Source: an uncultured Bacteroidales bacterium (lineage in GTDB: Bacteria; Bacteroidota; Bacteroidia; Bacteroidales; P3). From it: a stretch of 13,763 nucleotides of DNA. Location: NCBI GenBank assembly GCA_937906975.1, contig CALCUN010000060.1, positions 1 to 13,763 on the forward strand. Reading direction: 5' to 3'. Below the pieces are notes generated by a model. That model did no database searches, was not told the origin of the DNA, and saw nothing but the letters and a program-made list of their open reading frames with translations. Positions 13,756 through 13,763 of this stretch are shown one piece after another. The position numbers were made by a program, and so were the translations under genes. Each line of letters starts with the position of its first letter. Position 1 is the stretch's first letter.

Positions 13756-13763
13756 ATGAAAAA
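13756..13763 (+). CDS. Start of a further gene (partial, MKK...)
   Basis: ATG AAA AA at the very end of the window lies at a normal distance downstream of a good promoter. The opening MKK is the same as that of the four other exported proteins in the window, so an exported product is plausible, but only two full codons and part of a third are present and nothing else can be said. Confidence 0.45.

Overview
The window is AT-rich chromosomal DNA from a member of the Bacteroidota, most likely Bacteroidales. Several independent signs agree: the fused LpxC-FabZ protein, the block rpmG / DUF4295 / ftsY / rimO, a C-terminal sorting domain of the type IX secretion system, and promoters with the Bacteroidota -7 box TAnnTTTG, where a -33 element is visible about 20 bases upstream in the better cases. 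Shine-Dalgarno sequences are mostly absent, and several leaders appear extremely short.

Layout. Bases 1-152 hold the tail of a secreted type IX cargo protein. A 21-bp phased repeat array with a hairpin follows, then a short secreted protein (259-630) that looks like only the N-terminal prodomain of an M6-type metalloprotease. Next is a same-strand run: topoisomerase IV subunit B (666-2540), a secreted protein with two DxDGDG motifs (2563-3231), and a short-chain dehydrogenase (3239-3973). Directly behind these lie two accessory genes: a RecQ-like helicase fused to a C-terminal phosphoribosyltransferase (3990-6059) and an overlapping DprA-like gene (6052-7170). A strong bidirectional terminator closes this run against the convergent lipid A genes lpxA and lpxC-fabZ (minus strand, 7233-9406). 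A divergent intergenic region carries promoters both ways and a second phased repeat array. It leads to a small secreted protein of unknown function (9627-10073), then ribosomal protein L33, a 51-aa DUF4295 protein, an attenuator-like double hairpin, the SRP receptor FtsY, an outer-membrane beta-barrel protein and the S12 methylthiotransferase RimO, which starts with TTG. A third phased repeat array and a promoter precede the first codons of another MKK... gene at the right edge.

Two things stand out. (1) The RecQ-phosphoribosyltransferase / DprA pair resembles the PRTase + DprA pairing of the ShosTA toxin-antitoxin/anti-phage system and the ComFC-ComFA-DprA set of natural transformation, but with a helicase fused to the PRTase. 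It is a candidate defence or ssDNA-processing module placed among housekeeping genes. (2) Three separate intergenic regions carry the same architecture: four CWAAG cores in exact 21-bp register, the last one inverted. Each array lies upstream of a promoter for a gene whose product starts MKK, with a clear signal peptide in the two that can be read. The element is not explained by any annotated feature and may be a combined terminator and phased A-tract/protein-binding element.

No gene-free stretch exceeds 300 bases; the largest (9407-9626 and 13576-13755) are described as features.
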